64,000 nt of DNA from Linyphia triangularis (taxonomy: Eukaryota > Arthropoda > Arachnida > Araneae > Linyphiidae), in NCBI GenBank assembly GCA_963978545.1, contig OZ021721.1, positions 112,511,280 through 112,575,279 on the forward strand. The letters run 5' to 3'. Numbering within the stretch: position 1 is the first letter of the stretch; each line of letters opens with the position of its first letter. The notes below the pieces were generated by a model that was given only the letters and a program-made list of their open reading frames with translations, was not told the DNA's origin and did no database searches. Below, in pieces: positions 10,216 through 22,399 of the stretch. The translations under genes were made by a program, and so were the position numbers.

Positions 10216-11482
10216 GTTCTCCACTTTGAATAATTCCCTTCGTTATTTGCAGATAAATCAAACTTAAATATTAAAAATTTTCCCATTGTGTTCTGTTTGA
10301 TGGATGGGCGGGTTACGATTTGAACCCAAACCGACCTATACATGAGCCATGCCGAGTTCTGCTTTCCAATTAAGTTTCCTTATAACTCTCAGAAATAAAA
10401 TACAATATCAAACTCTGATGAACTTCCATAATAGTAATTCCTCTAAGTTCACATTTTTTGTATTGAATGAATTTTTTTTATTACCCTATGTTAACATTAA
10501 TTTAAAGTAATACTTAGTACTGCACTTTTTTTTTAATTACTCCAGATTTGATAGTTGCCCTATTATGTTTTCGAAAGGAACAAATAATAAATGAACAGAA
10601 AGACTATTTGAAATGAAAGAACGATATACTTGCATATAAGGTTCAATGGTACATTGATTTTTTGCGCGTGTTATCTGTTTTTTCATTATTTAAGTTGGTA
10701 AATGTTTGAGTATGAATGTTAATATGGGAATAGATTTCCTATGTCATAAACACCTCTTCCAAAATAATCATGCTTTTTGTATTGATCTTGAGAGTAAGTT
10801 TTGCTGTTAAATTCATTTCCTTTATTACTTAACTCATCGATAGATACTTTTCCGAACGCCTAATTTCCAACTCTTTATCCAACTATGAATAATGCAAGTG
10901 TCTGATAGACATCGCCTCTAATGGATCCTAATGGATTTATTACAAGATTTTCTCATCTAATTATCATTTAATGTAATAGCCATAATAATGTAATATGTTA
11001 TTTGTTACTGAAACCGTTCTTGCCTTCTGTTGTTTTCACAAATTAGTTTCCCTTTGTAGGTTTTTACAGGGAAGAGATATCCTAAAAGTTTACATAAAAC
11101 AGGTCCTAAAATTTTACAAAAAAGAGGTCATAACACGAACATATATTTATGCACATGTCCTTATGCCTATTTTAAAGTATCACTGCCAACAATGAAAACG
11201 CGAATATCTCGTTATCAAAGCAATGAATATAGCTAGTTGTATGAAAGTAGTAGGCATTACTTGTTATTTTACCTTACAAAAACTTACATTTCTTCCTCAA
11301 TTATCATATCTTGGAATAATCAGTCGTTATTGTGTATATGCGTTTACGCAGCCAGTGTCCTGTTCACGTTCTAATGGACACTCCTGTCATTGAAATAAAA
11401 TTACAAATGAAATAACACTGCAAAATAATGGAAACTTAAGATTTAAGTTTTTTTTTTTTAAATTCTGGAACCACTCAATCCG
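10216..11482. other. AT-rich DNA, no gene
   Basis: A GGGTTCAAATC word on the minus strand (about 10318) resembles a polymerase III B-box, but no tRNA arm structure follows. The 66-codon frame at 10995 is of chance length. Otherwise nothing. Confidence 0.45.
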
Positions 11483-11493
11483 CTAGGATAGAG

Positions 11494-11679
11494 GTTGGTT
11501 GGTTGGTTGTATTCAGATTATCTGGCGCCGTCAGCAACACGAGGGCTATAATGCGCCGAAACATTTCGTCATTTAACAAACCAACATACATTTACAAACA
11601 TCCATGCCAACACGGGACTCAAACCCGCAACCTCGCGGTCTAGAAGCCAGCACGCTAACCACTATACCGTTTGGTCGGC
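11494..11679 (-). mobile_element. tRNA-derived SINE (family 1), full length
   Basis: Read on the minus strand it starts GGCCGACCAAACGG, has an A-box TATAGTGGTTAGCGTGCTGG and a B-box GGTTTGAGTCC, continues through a body with GGCGCATTATAGCC, and ends in AACCAACCAACC. Flanking duplications CTAGGATAGAG at 11483-11493 and 11680-11690 are perfect. The head is tRNA-like but without a foldable mature tRNA. Two further copies lie at 17276 and 47571. Confidence 0.92.
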
Positions 11680-11690
11680 CTAGGATAGAG

Positions 11691-12481
11691 GATCAATAGG
11701 ATTTAAAGTCTTTTGCCTGCGGTAAAACTATTTTAAAATGTGTATTTCAGTTGTGCCAACAACATGCAATTAAAATCTTAACTTTCAAAATTTTGTCAAT
11801 TAGGCACTTTTGGAAATGGACAACTCTTATAGTGTTATAAGAAAGGATAGAGGGGTAACAAATATATGTTGACATGTTTATAGAAAAAAAAATCGTGTAT
11901 TTTGGAACGATGCTCGAGATTCGACATGGACTGGCCAATCAGAAATAACTACCTAACATTGAAATGACATAACTGTGAAACAGTGAGAGACAGAAAGAAG
12001 AGACAAGTACCATGTTGGATAGACAGGTATGGAATTTTATAATTTTATATAGATTGGCATGCATATTTCCGATTACAATATTGAAATGTGATAACTAATT
12101 GGTATGAAATTTGAATACTATTGCGGAATTAATTTATCGTTTCTCTCATGGAAAAAGAGCACTATAATGTCCTAATTTGATAGCGCAGCCCAAATGGTCA
12201 CTTTTGCAGTGGTTTTATAAGACACACATGCATGTTTTCAATACCCGATATTCAACTGTTATGTTTATTGACAAATACGTCTAAATGAAAATGGGCTTCG
12301 TCTGTAAACCATATGCACCCGTCCTCAAATTTACCTCAAATCAATCCAATTTACCTCAATTACCTTTAAATCAGTCAAATTTACAAACCGGCTTAGTTAA
12401 AATTTCTGTCTATCCCACATATCACCTGTCTTTTCTTTTTTGCCTCTCACCATTTTGCACTAATGTCATTCAAAAGATTCC
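11691..12481. other. AT-rich DNA, no gene
   Basis: Minus-strand 63-codon and plus-strand 67-codon frames (11747, 12285) look like chance. No repeats found. Confidence 0.5.
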
Positions 12482-12486
12482 TTTCT

Positions 12487-12906
12487 GAAAGACCTTGTAT
12501 TTGAACCTGGTAAAATGGAAAGTTTAGCAGACTGCTAAGCTTTTTAAACTGTTATAATATTGTAGTTTAGCGGACAGCTAAGCTTTTATACTTATATGAT
12601 ATTGCAGATTAACAGACTGCTAAGCTTTTTATACTTTTATGATATTGTAGTTTAGCGGACAGCTAAGCTTTTTATACTTTTATGATATTGTAGTTCAGCG
12701 GACTACTAAGCTTTTATACTTTTATGATATTGCAGTTTAGTGGACTGCTACGTTTTTTATATTTTTATGATATTGTAGCTTAGTGGACTGCTAAACTTTT
12801 CATACTTTTATGATATAGTAATTTAGTGGACTGCTGAGCTCTTTAAACTTTTATGATATGGAAGTTTAGCGGACTGCTAAACTTTCCATTTTACAGGTCT
12901 TTGAAG
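12487..12906. repeat. 43-bp hairpin-bearing array with inverted ends (9 copies)
   Basis: Nine monomers carry variants of TTAGCGGACTGCTAA, a 5-bp-arm hairpin, separated by TTTTATACTTTTATGATATTG. The array is bracketed by inverted repeats: AAAGACCTTG and AAAATGGAAAGTTTA on the left, and TAAACTTTCCATTTTACAGG then TCTTT on the right. The terminal repeats suggest a small transposon whose interior has expanded. Confidence 0.8.
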
Positions 12907-13389
12907 TCGTTCCGTGAATACGCTTGACTCACTGAACCTCTAAAATGATTCTGCTTTTCCGATCTTGTAATAAGTATGATTGAATACCTTTCTCTGGACA
13001 ATCGTAAGAGAATAAGAGTGTCACCGAAAACTTAGTTTCTTTTCTTCATATTCTAAATTGAAATCGATATTAAGGTGTTTGTGTTTAATGTGTGTGAATA
13101 AAAATACTAATTTCTCTTTGATTAGTGTCTTTCCAATTGTTGATTACGATTGATTTAGTATAAATTTCGATTCTGCTAAAAGAGAGAGATTTTCCTGTTT
13201 TCGCAGAAATAATAATAAAAAAGTCCAAGCTATTAAACTTGAAATTAATTTTTAAGGATGTCCTAAGTTTTTCATTAAATATCCAAATGATCATTTTCAC
13301 TTCCTAAACCATTTTACAATGGCAATTTCTGGTACAATTACATTAGAATAAAGCAATTTTTTTTTTTAATCAAAATAAAAATTCTTTCT

Positions 13390-13540
13390 GAAAGACCTTG
13401 TATCTGACCTGTAAAATGGAAAGTTTAGCTGACTGCTAAGCTTTTTATACTTTTATGATATTGTAGTTTAGAGGACTGCTAAGCTTTTTATACTTTTAAC
13501 TTTCCATTTTACAGGTTCAGGTACAAGGTCTTTGAAGTCG
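13390..13540. repeat. Two-copy version of the same array
   Basis: The same inverted ends as at 12487, about 37 bp here (GACCTTGTA.CTGA..CCTG, then TAAAATGGAAAGTT), enclose only two 43-bp monomers. This may be the compact form of the element. Confidence 0.8.
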
Positions 13541-14028
13541 TTACGTGAATACGCTTGGTTCACTGAACCACTTAAATGATTCTGCTTTTACGATTTTGTA
13601 ATAAGTGTGATTGAATACCTTCCTCTGGACAATCATTAGGGAATAAAAGTTTCACAGAAAAACACGTTTCTTTTCTTCGTATTCTAAATTGAAATCGATG
13701 TTAAGGTGTTTGTGTTTAATGTGTGTGAATAAATATACTAATTATTCTTTGTTTAGTGTCCTTCCAATTGTTGATTACGATTGATTTAGTATAAATTTCG
13801 ATTCTGCTGAAATAGGGGAGATTTGATTTTCCTGTTTTCGCAGAAATAATAATAAAAAAAAATCCAAGCTATTAAACTTCAAATTAATTTTTAAGGATGT
13901 CCGAGGTTTTCATTAAATTTCCAAATGATAATTTTCACTTTCTAAACCATTTTACAATGGCAATTTCTGGTTCAATTACATTAGAATAAAGCAAAATTAT
14001 ATATATATATTAAATCAAAATAAAAACA

Positions 14029-14757
14029 TAAATTGTGCAAGCCTTTTCCTTTTAAACTTAAAAATGCTTACAACACTTGGACAAATATATTTAAATTTAC
14101 TAATCATCTAAAATAACTCATTATGATATTTTTAAACAAAACAAGTTTATATAGGGATATTAACTGTCACTAAAATATCGTTTGTACACACTTTTTTTCC
14201 AAAGCATATATAGCCAAGATGGCAAACAAATACAATATGTCAACACTTAATAACTATAATCTTTCTTTGACAATGTTGACGACATGTAACAAGAATCCTG
14301 CCAATGTGAAGCGTTTTATAAACAAAAATCGCACCAAGTTAGTGAATTTGACAACAAACTTGACGATTTGTTACCGAAGATTCGAATTCTTTTTCGGTAT
14401 CTCTATTTGAAATCGCGATATGAATTATTTATATAATTAAATATAAAAGCACTCCAGCCGAATTTTGAAGTACTTCCGATCGTGATTTTTGTTTCAATTT
14501 TATATAATTCTACCAAACTTATTGATACTTTCAAACTGATTGGCACGTCTTTAGCTATTTGACCTAGCAATTATTAGGTTTAACTTATTGCAAACTAACT
14601 TCCAGCTGAAATTTGGTATAAAAACTCTTCTCTATGAGACCTTTTATTTAACATATCACACGTGCCTGTATTTGTCGTTTTATCAGGGAATGTTTATCTC
14701 AGACAGAGAGGTGAGACAGCCTGAAAATTTATATAAGCTTCTAACTGCAATAGTATA
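14029..14757. other. AT-rich DNA, no gene
   Basis: A 63-codon plus-strand frame at 14219 has a good start context (AAGATGG) but asparagine/threonine-rich content and no family resemblance. I treat it as chance. Confidence 0.45.
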
Positions 14758-15452
14758 GTGTAGATCAGCGTTCGCCACTAACTTTTAGAGGGGGGCCGCA
14801 AGACTTATATTGGAGCTTTTCGAGGGCCGGATACACCAATATTTAATCATTACGGATTTAACAATATATAATATTTCTAAAAACTGAAAAAAATATTGAT
14901 TTTTTTTATCTTAGTAAAATTGCAATTCATATTTTTTTCTTTTTTTCAAATAATTAAGAATTTTTTTTTTTCATTATTAGTAAATTAAAGTCTAAGGAAG
15001 AAGTGAATCTTTTGTTCCGACTTGACAATGGGACTTGATGTAACTTTTAATAAAAGTATTTAAACTGCACTTCCAGATTACTCTGTTTTAGTCGATATCA
15101 ATTGCTAGACGATGGCGGTCGAAATAATTCAGTTTATTTTGTGCTAGTGTCGATGTCTGTCGCAGTATTTGTTACAGCCAATCTTAATAAGTTGTCCAAA
15201 TGAGATTCAGTTAAGTTATTCCTGTATTTATTCTTGATGGAAATCATCTTGCTGAAAGCTTCTTCATATAGTTTCTTTGGGCATGAAGAGGAGAACTCTA
15301 TTCTACATAGTAAACACGTACTATTCTTTACAAATTACAATTACGTAAAAAAAAGTCTATATTGTGAAATTTGAATTTTTTATCTTCTTTACTGCCGGCG
15401 GGCAGCAGAAAAATCTGTCGTGGGCCGCGTTGTGGCAGACGCTGGTGTAGAT
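14758..15452. mobile_element. hAT element with perfect 8-bp target duplication
   Basis: The element spans 14766-15444, with inverted ends CAGCGTTCGCCACTAAC and CCAGCGTCTGCCACAAC (right end, complement), then G+C-rich GGGGGGCCGC and GCGGCCCACG blocks. GTGTAGAT flanks it exactly at 14758-14765 and 15445-15452. It retains a piece of its transposase on the minus strand (15134-15307), so it is an internally deleted derivative of an autonomous hAT. Confidence 0.92.
15134..15307 (-). pseudogene. hAT transposase C-terminal relic
   Basis: The minus strand reads EFSSSCPKKL, then YEEAFSKMISIKNKYRNNL, then TESHLDNLLRLAV and a stop. The hAT dimerisation domain of the ZBED/GTF2IRD2-like group ends in this way: an F..M..IK.KYR.RLT...L...LR.A core. 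About 55 codons survive; the RNase-H catalytic part and BED finger are gone. Its position and orientation inside a hAT with intact 8-bp target duplication support the call. It is non-functional. Confidence 0.78.
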
Positions 15453-15946
15453 AATAAAAGGGAATTTAATATAACATCGAAATTTTTCAGACGAAGATTG
15501 AGAATTTCTTATGATAGTGTATGCTTACACAAAGAAAAAAACTTCAACTTCCTGAGAAACATTTGAAAGTATATAAACACCGAAGAAGGATCTTATTTTT
15601 TGCTCAACTTATGTTTGTTATATACTGTAATACAAAACTAAACAAAACAATTAAAAAAAAAAAATAGGTGGCTCACTCATGAACTGTATATGAAGGTAAA
15701 ATGACGAGTCAAAGAAAAATAGTTGAGGGAATTACCAGCTCCTTTAATGGCCATACAGCACCCTTGGAGAATAAGTAATTACTGTTACTTCTATAAACGT
15801 AATTATACTTGTGTCAAATTCAATAACTAAAAAACACTCCCCATAAGAAACATGCGCTATAATGTTTGCTGTTACAAATACAAGGGCTCTCCAAGGGCTA
15901 GCAGTACAGTACGGTCCCAGTTTTGCCATTCTGCCAAGAAATACAG
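15453..15946. other. Unique-looking DNA, no gene
   Basis: A minus-strand 61-codon frame at 15744 is not recognised. A hairpin pairs CCCTTGGAGA (about 15760) with TCTCCAAGGG (about 15888). Confidence 0.45.
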
Positions 15947-15948
15947 TA

Positions 15949-16373
15949 CAGTAAAACCCCGATTATCCGAGCCCAGGTTATCCGAGTTTCCGCCTTAACC
16001 GAGCCAGATAATATTTCTTTAATTTTTTTTTACCCCTGATATTTTCCTTTGTCAAAACTAGTACCGAAAAAAATTGGTACTTGATCTCTCAAACACTCAA
16101 GAAAACAAAATGTTTACATTCCTTTTCATTGTATGACACTGCTCCTCCTATCGCGTCGCTCAAGGTCTTAAGGCTTAAGTAAGATAACTCTTTAAGCATT
16201 ACTATATATTATTAATTGCATGTGGTTTACCTATAGTATAACATTTGTACTTGTCAAAACATACATTTAAACCGATACGATTTATTTTATTTTTAATTTT
16301 CGCTTTAACCGAGTTTTTCGGTTATCCGAGTTGGTCTTGGTCCACATTAACTCGGATAATCAGGACTCTACTG
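15949..16373. mobile_element. pogo/Tigger-type MITE with TA target duplication
   Basis: Left end CAGTAAAACCCCGATTATCC and right end (complement) CAGTAGAGTCCTGATTATCC are inverted, with TA at 15947-15948 and 16374-16375. Internal TATCCGAG and AACCGAG motifs recur near both ends. The CAGT start, TA duplication and TCCGAG ends are characteristic of pogo/Tigger elements. It is about 425 bp with no transposase. The second copy at 36428 is in opposite orientation. Confidence 0.92.
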
Positions 16374-16375
16374 TA

Positions 16376-17266
16376 CACATTTTTGAGTAGGGATTGAACT
16401 TTAAAAAGAACAACAGATTGTTTCCTATTACATTAATAGCTAGAGGTTATGAGTATAAAAATTGATTTAAGCCATAAATCTCAACATTTTTTCATTTGAA
16501 TTGTGGATTCAATGTTGTAATAAATAAAATCTTTCACAGTTGCATCCAATATAATTCGTAATCGGCCGTGCTGATATAAATGATATGTTCTGAAGGAATT
16601 TTTGATGTTTGGATATCCAAAAAGAACGTTTTCTAGATTTGATGGTAATCATAATAACATATCTGACCTCATTACTCTTGAAGTACTGAATGTCCTTCAC
16701 CAAGATAATCGAGTAAATACGTCATTTTTCAACGTTCCAATATATAGAGTTTTATTGTGGCTTAGGTATTTTGCACTTAAAAATAACTTTCTTTATGTGT
16801 TTTTGCATCAGGTCAGTTTATTATAAAATAAAAACTTAGAGGTGTTACAAATGCAGTCTGTGAAACCTTTCAAAAACTATATAATAGTATAAAATTTTAA
16901 GTAATGTGAATAATCTCTTTGACCCATAAGTAATCCAAATGAAACTTATGTTTTTTAAAACGTGTTTTGACAAAACCTAATTTTAAATGCATTTTGGATA
17001 CCCTGGTAATTTGACTGGGATGTAACTGTCATTGAATCAGTCATGCCTATATAATTTGTAAATCGGAGAAACATCCTGTATTAAAATTTAATATCTAATT
17101 AAGGAAGTTTACAATAACTGTAGCTTTCGATAAAAATTTGAATGATCGTTCTTTCAGATGTTTTAAAAAAATAAAACACCTATTTACCCTTCTTTCCCAT
17201 AGTCATTATAAAAAATTATGACGAAGAAGCTATTACGTTATACAATGACTTTGAATTGCGAACAAC
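16376..17266. other. AT-rich DNA, no gene
   Basis: Overlapping frames on both strands at 16509-16826 shadow each other. No repeat partner seen. Confidence 0.45.
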
Positions 17267-17275
17267 TCTTTTAGA

Positions 17276-17457
17276 TTGGTTGGTTGTATTCAGATTATCT
17301 GGCGCCGTCAGCTACACGAGGGCTATAATGCGCCGAAATATTCGTCATTAGACAAGCCAACATACATTTACAAACACCCATGCCTAATACGGGACTCGAA
17401 CCCGCAACCTCGCGGTCTAGAAGATAGCACGCTAACCACTTAACCGTTTGGTCGGCT
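17276..17457 (-). mobile_element. tRNA-derived SINE (family 1), second copy
   Basis: Same structure as 11494-11679, with the consensus-like B-box GGTTCGAGTCC on the minus strand and a tail of AACCAACCAA. Direct repeats TCTTTTAGA flank it (17267-17275 and 17458-17466). Confidence 0.9.
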
Positions 17458-17466
17458 TCTTTTAGA

Positions 17467-19967
17467 AGAATCAAATGGACATGACATCATTAAAAATTCT
17501 TTGAATCAATTGAAAGAAAATACAAATTAAGTCCATTATTTCCTTTGTAGAAAATATTTCAACAACAAAAGCTTGCACCATTATTGTTTCTTTAAAATTA
17601 ATTATTTTAATTAGCATCTTCCTTAAACAATGTTAAAAATGAAATAGCAAAACCATTTTTAATTGTTTCAAAGCATGTTATGCCACTATTGATGCATTTG
17701 GTGCATTGAAGGGAAAACAAGTGCTTGTCGGACGCATTCAAGTACATATATACAAATGTAAAATCATCATCGTAAAACCAACGCGTGTCATTAAGAATCA
17801 CTATCGGTCTTTCACGATCCAATAAATCTCATTTTAAAAACATTTACTGTCCAAAATATTGCTTCAAAACTTTTGTAATTTAGAGTTGTGGGTCTAAGAA
17901 CGCGGCAGCGTTCCTCCGTAACCAGTAACACCAACACATCAAAGCTACCCTACGTTACCAAAATGTGTTACATATTTAACGTGACAATAAGTGGGTTTTG
18001 AGGTTCAGAATTTAGAACTGAAAGTAGCTAAGGTCTTGATTTCTGTACAGCAGCAAAGGTTAGCCAAAATTGTGAGAAAACAAAGAAAAAAATACAGTGC
18101 AAGTAAAGTAGAGGCACATTTTTTTTAAATTATGGTTTTTTCCCCTCCTCTTTTTGCTATTCTTCTTCCTCTACGTCAACGGAATTACCGTCAATTCTCT
18201 TTAGAGGTGCCTTATTTTGTTTATGTTCGTTACTACTAACATGTATAATTTTTTTTTTCTTTTTTTTTTTTTTTCGTAGTTTTCTGTAAAAACTTTAAAG
18301 CAACATCCAGAAAGTGAAAATCGTAACCCTCAACCTCCTATACCCGTAATGTTAAATTGCTTATTTTTTATGTGTCTTTTCTTGAAAATTTCTGTACAAA
18401 TGAATTTGAATTTTTTTAAATAGGTTAAATCGATCTTATAAAAGATACTGAGATGAAAGTTTGGTAAAAAATATCATCAGATTTTGTATGTTAAATTTTA
18501 GTCAATCTTAATTTTTCTTTTGTGAAAACCCCCTTTTTTGCAAAAATTTCGCATTTTAAAAAATAATTATGAAATTAACAGACAATATTTTTAACCTCAG
18601 TTAAATCTATAGGTTATGTACAACAATTTCATAAAAAAAATCATGGTATACCTCTACTAGTTTGATAAAAAATGTACATTGGAGTTTAAAATTTTACGTT
18701 TAGAGAAATATAGATTACATGTAAGTCTTCTATAGTTAATAGTGGATAGTTTACTTTTTTAAGACAAAATATAACTTCTAATTTGTGTAGAATCTAAAGT
18801 AATGCATCAATTTAAAGGTAGAAAAAAGATATAAAACAACATGAAATAGATATCCCATTTTTTTTTTTTAAATTTTTTTTTTTAAAGATACTGTGTTGTT
18901 TAAATTAATGCCACATTTTTAAAACTATATTTATGCTTAGAGAACCGAATTCGTAATTTTCATGCATAGAAGCTACTTCATTGACTTAATATACAACATA
19001 ATTTATCTACCTTACATTTATTTAAATACTTTATTTTCAACAACAAAAAAATGTATTTAATTTCTAGCGTGTTATCTAAGCTTGCGTGAGATTGACCAAA
19101 GAAAGAACAGGAAGACAAATCATTAAGTAAATCATGAAAATCAGGCATTGTCAAATGATCTTAACAACGCCTTCTACCTGTTTGGTTGGCTATTTATTAT
19201 ATAATAGCATATAAAACCCAGATGGTAATCTTTTACTAACCACCAATCTTGATAAACGCTTTAATGTATAATATCTCAGAAAAGTCCTGTGTGGTCTTTC
19301 TAGTAGGTACGAAAAGAAAATAGGAATAATTTGCATTTGTTCGTGCGATTACGGAAAAAGGAAATAGATATCATTTTTTATAATTCTAACATAATTTATT
19401 TTCGCTTTTCCTTGAAAAAGCATACATAATGAGCAATTTCCGATATCAAGATTCTGTTAATGAAGCTATAGTAGGAAATTTCAGTCACAAATTGTTATTT
19501 GGATAACTATTATTTATTAACTAGCTAGTTAAATATCGCACTATTAGGGCCAACAATTTTGCCACGCTTATATTGAGGTGAATTCTTGTATTTTTTTAAT
19601 TTTTTTTATCCGTTTTATAACATACGCCAAAATTTTCAATACCATTTTATTGCTTAGATATTTTTATTTATGTTAATTTACTACTTTATATTTAGATAAT
19701 TTGAACAAGTTGTTTCAATCTTTAGCCCAACATAAATATTTGAGTAGGAAAATTATTTTAATGTATTGAGTGCTATATTTGTTTGGTACATTTAATTAAA
19801 ACTATTGTATTTCTAGTTACAAATTTATATATTTTAACTCGATATCATTAAATTCATGTTAAGATCTTGACTTGTGGAATACATTTTCTAAAAAAATTCA
19901 ACAAAAATTATATTGTGAAATACACTTTTAATTACTGCTTTGAAAATGTGCATTTTAAAGTCACAGA
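17467..19967. other. Long AT-rich stretch, no gene seen
   Basis: A minus-strand frame at 17607-17822 (about 74 codons) reads fairly protein-like (RERPIVILNDTRWFYDDD, LQCTKCINSG), but matches no family I know and is of chance length. The rest is AT-rich with T-runs at 18250-18273 and 18858-18882. No terminal repeats or duplications seen. Confidence 0.45.
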
Positions 19968-20650
19968 CATTTTCAAATTAGCTTTCAATTATTAAGTATA
20001 CATTATTTAACACACTATGCATTTGGCCAACGTTTGATGTTTAATGTATCTGTTCATTTTTTAATAGAAATGTTTGCTTGATCTGTATTCTGCTGTGTTT
20101 AAGAAAATAATCTCAATGCTATCATAATAATAATAATATTACATTGGGATTGATGTTAGCAGTTACACTATGTTATAATCCCACTTTGTACAAAGAATTT
20201 TTGCTACTTTTGCAGTTGGGTAAAAAACAAATAGCTAATAAATATTCTATATTTTCTTAAAACTTGTTCTTAATATCTTATTTAGAAAAAAAGGAAAAAA
20301 ACAGTAAGCATTTTCAAATTTGTTTTCAATTATTAAGTATAAATTATTTAACACACTATGCATTTAGTCAACATTTAACGTTTAATGTATCTGTTCAGTT
20401 TTTAATAGAAATGTTTGTTTGATCTGTATTCTGTTGTGTTTAAGAAAAATAATGGCAATGTTATCATAATAATAATTTTACATTGGGATTAATGTTAGTA
20501 GTTATACTATGTTATAATCCCACTTTGTACAAAGAATTTTTGCTACTTTTGCAGTTAGGTAGAAAACAAATAGCTAATAAATATCCTATATTTTCTTACA
20601 ACTTGTTTTTAATATCTTATTTAGAAAAAAAGGTAAAAAAACAAAACAAT
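19968..20650. repeat. 341-bp direct tandem duplication
   Basis: CATTTTCAAATT..TTTCAATTATTAAG begins both copies (19968 and 20309). They share ACACACTATGCATTT, TGATCTGTATTCTG and GTTATAATCCCACTTTGTAC. Copies differ at scattered sites. A 70-codon frame in the second copy is destroyed in the first, arguing against coding. Confidence 0.92.
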
Positions 20651-21406
20651 AAGCTACTGAAATGCTATAAATACATAGTGTGCATTTTTAGGTAGGTTTT
20701 ATCAATAAATACAAAACTATTGAGGCTTCCATTATCCTTTAAATTATAAACATAACCAGAGAAAACAGTTGGAATAAAGCAACAATCAACAATAATCAGC
20801 AAGCAACAGCAATTTACAATCTTGTAGTTACATATACTTTCTCCCTCTATTTTGTCCATCTTGTACACTAAGTGCAGTTATTACCAAAGGGTTGTCACAG
20901 TTCATTGCTACTCCTAAATGAGCCATGAAGTTAAACGGGTAAACTGCGGCAAAATTGAAGGGAAACCCTCCATGGAACAAGCAAGATTTGCGGAAAACTA
21001 AGATACAATTTCAAAACAACGGATCTATTTCAAAGAACCGACAGTAGCTGAAGTAAGCAAAAAAACATGTGTTTGAAAAGGGGCTTTGGGGACGAATGGT
21101 AAAAGCTTAAAGATTGGTTAGACTGTGTCGGACCAAATCAGGCGGAGAAACTTCTAGTAAAAGCTTGAAAAATGGGACATTGTAAAAAATATGCATAGTT
21201 TTTACCAACATGCTACAGATTTTGAGCTTTGTATTCAAGATTGTCTAAATTTATTATTTGAGTTTCAGGTTGGTTTGAAACAATCTTAAACTTTAGATTG
21301 TGTTACATAAAATCAGAAAAGTGGAGCATTTTGAGTATTATGTTAATATGACACAGTTGTAGTACTTTTCAAAAATATAAGTAATATAGACGGATATTTC
21401 CAATAT
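20651..21406. other. AT-rich to mixed DNA, no gene
   Basis: Between about 20917 and 21180 composition is less AT-rich and one frame has few stops (MSHEVKRVNCGKIEGK...). It is broken by four or more stops and not recognised. Confidence 0.4.
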
Positions 21407-21410
21407 TTAA

Positions 21411-21787
21411 GAAGGATCGTCAGCATATCCCTGCCTCTTAGACTTTATTGCTTCATTTTTAGGACATAATATCTACCAATAGTATTTTGTTAAAATATAT
21501 AGTTTTTTACACCAAAAATAATAACAGTAACAAAAATCATTAATAGAATTAACAGGAAAAATTACTTTATTAATATGCTTTAAAAGTTTTTATAAGCTTC
21601 TTAATAAAAAGTTTAAAAACATTAATAATAATAAAACTACTAGCTTTCAATTTTGGCAAATAACTTTTATTTCTGTTGTTATAACTAGTGTAAAAATTCA
21701 TGTTTTAAAACAAGGCTTTGGCGCATAATATAGTCAAAAAATGAAGCATTAAAGATCTTTGGGGTAGGGACTAGCTGACGATCCCCT
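21411..21787. mobile_element. TTAA-flanked MITE (piggyBac-like), cleanest copy
   Basis: TTAA at 21407-21410 and 21788-21791 bracket inverted ends: GAAGGATCGTCAGCATATCC at left and AGGGGATCGTCAGCTAGTCC (complement) at right. TTAA target duplication is typical of piggyBac-like elements, although the TTAA could be part of the repeat itself. AT-rich interior, no transposase. Relatives lie at 3645-4040 and 37504-38765. Confidence 0.8.
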
Positions 21788-21894
21788 TTAAAGCATCACT
21801 TACACATCAAAGGTCCTTAATCAGTAACAATACTTAGGTTGGTATTAATTAAAAAAATTATAATTTAACTCTGAAAGTTTATTACCAAATTTTG

Positions 21895-22399
21895 TAGACG
21901 CGTCATTGTACTGCACTTGCTACCATTGTTCCAAGCAAACCAATAAAACTGGCGTCAACATCTGCAGAAGGCGCTAGTTGTTGTGATATGCTGAACAAAA
22001 TAAAAAGGTTAAAAGGGACATTATGTTTACAAACTAACCCAAATTATGCTAAAATGATTATGAAGTGACTTTCTTCGAGACTGGAAGTTTGTTGAAAAGA
22101 GTCAAATGTGCTGTCGACGAGATCGATGGATTGGACAATGTTAAACGATTGCGTTGTCACCCAGATTATCTACCTGGCCAAACGTTAAATCCTGTACCTG
22201 GCCAACGGTAATGGCCAAGCATTAAGCATTAAAGATTGAGACTGTGTTTACAGAAGGAGATCCTTGCTCTGCAAGAGAGAACAAGGCATACTTAGACGAA
22301 GAACAGAATGTTGTATATGACATGGCTGACACTAAACTACTGAATGGATATCATCCGGTCAACAGATATGGGTTAATTATTTTTAAGCAAACTTTGTGA
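21895..22399 (+). other. Coding-like patch spread over three frames, unassigned
   Basis: Successive plus-strand pieces read protein-like: ASTSAEGASCCDMLNKIKRL to 22064, then TFFETGSLLKRVKC and EIDGLDNVKRLRCHPDYL in another frame to 22211, then IETVFTEGDPCSARENKAYL and DMADTKLLNGYHPVNRYG in the third frame to 22399. A 7-bp repeat (AAGCATT twice) sits at the second break. The shifts suggest a decayed gene or transposon protein. No family recognised, and chance is not excluded. Confidence 0.25.

Larger units (their letters stand above)
12482..14028. repeat. Tandem duplication of a roughly 650-900-bp segment
   Basis: The block beginning TTTCTGAAAGACCTTGTAT at 12482 recurs at 13385 with the same following order: 43-bp array, GAAGTCGTT.CGTGAATACGC, AATTGAAATCGAT.TTAAGG, TTCGATTCTGCT, CATTTTACAATGGCAATTTC. 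Copy 1 is about 903 bp and copy 2 about 644 bp. The difference is almost entirely the number of 43-bp monomers. Confidence 0.9.

Noticed and set aside
10300..10370. B-box-like GGGTTCAAATC on the minus strand
   Set aside because: The T-stem does not pair properly and no A-box or SINE tail is found at the right spacing.
14219..14410. 63-codon frame with good start context
   Set aside because: Content is Asn/Thr-rich and AT-driven; the length is expected by chance.
17607..17828. Minus-strand 74-codon frame with CxxC (RERPIVILNDTRW, LQCTKC)
   Set aside because: The length is within chance, it has no known domain and no splice or repeat support.
20917..21180. Protein-like stretch beginning MSHEVKRVNCGKIEGK
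   Set aside because: Several stops occur within 90 codons and no family is recognised; it could only be kept as a very weak relic.
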